Source: Pseudomonas lactis
GTDB lineage: Bacteria > Pseudomonadota > Gammaproteobacteria > Pseudomonadales > Pseudomonadaceae
Assembly (NCBI RefSeq): GCF_001439845.1
Contig: NZ_JYLO01000003.1
Span: forward strand, 310,001 to 374,000
Reading direction: 5' to 3'
DNA: 64,000 bases
Of the stretch, positions 62,787-64,000 are shown in pieces. Position numbers and translations under genes: made by a program. Below the pieces are notes generated by a model. The model was not told the origin of the DNA. It was given only the letters and a program-made list of their open reading frames with translations, and ran no database searches. Position 1 is the stretch's first letter, and each line of letters opens with the position of its first letter.

Positions 62787-64000
62787 TTAGGTCTTGGCAG
62801 GATTTTGAGAGTGCGTTGCCGCGAGCAGCGTGCGCCCGATGAAATCCTTAGGGCCGGTGACCCCGGGCAACGTGAAGAAATACCCGCCACCCACGGGCTT
62901 GAGGTACTCCTCCAGCGGCTCGCCGTTGAGTCGGGTTTGCACGCTGATAAAGCCTTTCTCCAGGTCAGCCTGGTAGCAGATGAACAACAAGCCCATGTCC
63001 AGTTGACCGTTTTTGTTGACGCCGTTGGAGTAGTTGAACGGCCGCCGCAGGATCAGGTTGGCCTGGGTCTGCGGGGTGCGCGGGTTGGCCAGGCGGATGT
63101 GGGCATCGAGATTGGTCAACTTGCCTTCCGGGTCCTTGCTGTAGTCCGGGACCTGGGTTTCATGCTGGCCGTCCATGGGCGCGCCCGTGGGTTTGATACG
63201 GCCGATGATGCTTTCCTGTTCTTGCAGCGGGGTGCGATCCCAGCGCTCGACAAAGTTACGGATGATGCGCACGGCCTGGTAACTGCCATGGGCGGCCCAG
63301 GCCGGTTCGTCGCTGGTGGGCTGTACCCAGACGATTTGGTCCATGGCCTTGTCATCGTTGGAATTGGGGTTGGCCGAGCCATCGCGAAAGCCCAGGAAGT
63401 TGCGCGCACTCTGCGCCGGTTCGCCGGGCTTGGACGGTGCCTGGGGCGGCACGCTGCCTTCTTGCTTCCAGCGCACCAGCAGCAGGTCGGGCAGGTTTTT
63501 GACGATGTCACGCAGGGCGTGGATATTGGTGTCCGGCGTGTTGGAGCTGAACTGCAGGCTCAGGTCACCATGGCACTGCGCCGGTTCCAGCGCATCGTTG
63601 GGAAAGCCGACCATGCGACTCAGGCGCTTGGGCTTGGCCGCCGCTAGGCCAAAGCGCTCATCGAACAACGATTCGCCGACGGACACGGTGATGGTCAGGT
63701 TATCCGGCGTGACCACCGGGCCGAGGATACCGGAATCGGTGGGCGGCAATTTCGGGTCGACCTGGGGCACGGTGCCGCCCGTCATCAGGAACGCGATGCG
63801 CTCATTCAGGGTGCGAAACAGGCGTTCCAGGTCTTCGCGGTCGCTGGCCAGTACATCGAACGCCACGACCATGCCGCAGGCCGGGCGCGGGGTGACGATG
63901 CCGCTTTGGTGCTTGCCGAAAAACGCCTGGTGGTCCTGGGTCTTGTCGCTGCGCGGGGCCGTGGTGACTTGCTCGGCCACTGCTGCCATCGCCGGGCAGG
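62787..64000 (-). CDS. efeB: Dyp-type peroxidase / deferrochelatase EfeB (5' end outside window)
   Basis: A haem peroxidase of the DyP family that is exported by Tat and works with EfeO. At least 404 residues are visible. [16 protein letters not shown] carries the GxxDG motif with the catalytic aspartate, and [20 protein letters not shown] then [15 protein letters not shown] is typical of EfeB. The frame stays open past the ATG at 63989 to the window edge (codons for C-P-A before MAAVAEQ), which fits the end of a Tat signal peptide. The gene should therefore start beyond 64000. Confidence 0.92.
   Translation of the reverse strand, partial: CPAMAAVAEQVTTAPRSDKTQDHQAFFGKHQSGIVTPRPACGMVVAFDVLASDREDLERLFRTLNERIAFLMTGGTVPQVDPKLPPTDSGILGPVVTPDNLTITVSVGESLFDERFGLAAAKPKRLSRMVGFPNDALEPAQCHGDLSLQFSSNTPDTNIHALRDIVKNLPDLLLVRWKQEGSVPPQAPSKPGEPAQSARNFLGFRDGSANPNSNDDKAMDQIVWVQPTSDEPAWAAHGSYQAVRIIRNFVERWDRTPLQEQESIIGRIKPTGAPMDGQHETQVPDYSKDPEGKLTNLDAHIRLANPRTPQTQANLILRRPFNYSNGVNKNGQLDMGLLFICYQADLEKGFISVQTRLNGEPLEEYLKPVGGGYFFTLPGVTGPKDFIGRTLLAATHSQNPAKT

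Overview
The window is about 64 kb of high-GC chromosomal DNA that reads as a Pseudomonas of the P. fluorescens group. Three things point there: many inverted REP pairs (REPIN-like repeats), an itaconate-degradation cluster arranged as I recall it from P. aeruginosa, and proteins that match Pseudomonas types (LigD with phosphoesterase-ligase-polymerase order, long NrdB, YbiT, LpxO, phosphatidylcholine synthase). No tRNA, rRNA, CRISPR array, prophage or transposase was seen. It looks like ordinary core and accessory chromosome with short genes in both directions. All assignments come from reading the sequence; no database search was run.

Layout. 1-11.1 kb: lhgO (cut by the window edge) with a FadR-type GntR regulator and two shared operators; MFS/LysR pair; GNAT; TetR/quinone reductase pair; a stand-alone aroA; a YecA-like protein; dienoyl-CoA isomerase; nudC; a TauE/SafE permease. 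11.3-14.6 kb: a LysR regulator divergent from a haloalkane dehalogenase and two NTF2/SnoaL-fold proteins. 14.6-19.4 kb: phosphatidylcholine synthase, an rRNA-type methyltransferase, DUF1289, an ABM-domain lipoprotein, nrdB with paired NrdR boxes, and a Mop/TOBE protein. 19.4-22.6 kb: a very large DUF6543-like protein whose C terminus resembles a CheD/CNF-type Cys-His deamidase. 22.7-28.5 kb: PatB-like aminotransferase, ggt, MipA/OmpV, and a beta-lactamase-fold protein lacking its nucleophilic serine.

28.7-38.5 kb: itaconate catabolism: LysR regulator, ich, acyl-CoA dehydrogenase, MmgE/PrpD, ict, ccl and a TRAP transporter dctPQM. The same palindrome, GCGTTC-N9-GAACGC, lies before ich and before dctP, which suggests that one LysR protein controls both blocks. 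A 119-bp element with perfect 28-bp inverted ends sits between dctP and dctQ. 38.6-50.9 kb: chemoreceptor, uppP, DUF1294, MmcQ/YjbR, a second LysR of the same subfamily as the dehalogenase regulator, azoR, a secreted hydrolase, two MFS carriers, ybiT, a methyltransferase and a TIGR03067-like protein.

51.2-64 kb: Wzz-like and LpxO envelope genes, the NHEJ pair ligD-ku, a small secreted protein with a PQQ-type sugar dehydrogenase, a 0.5-kb repeat island with a cloverleaf-like palindrome between two REP halves, a TetR/DUF1348 pair, pssA, and efeO-efeB (efeB cut by the window edge). The best candidates for follow-up are the large toxin-like protein, the itaconate operator pair, the nucleophile-less hydrolase operon, the dehalogenase cluster and the nested repeat island.
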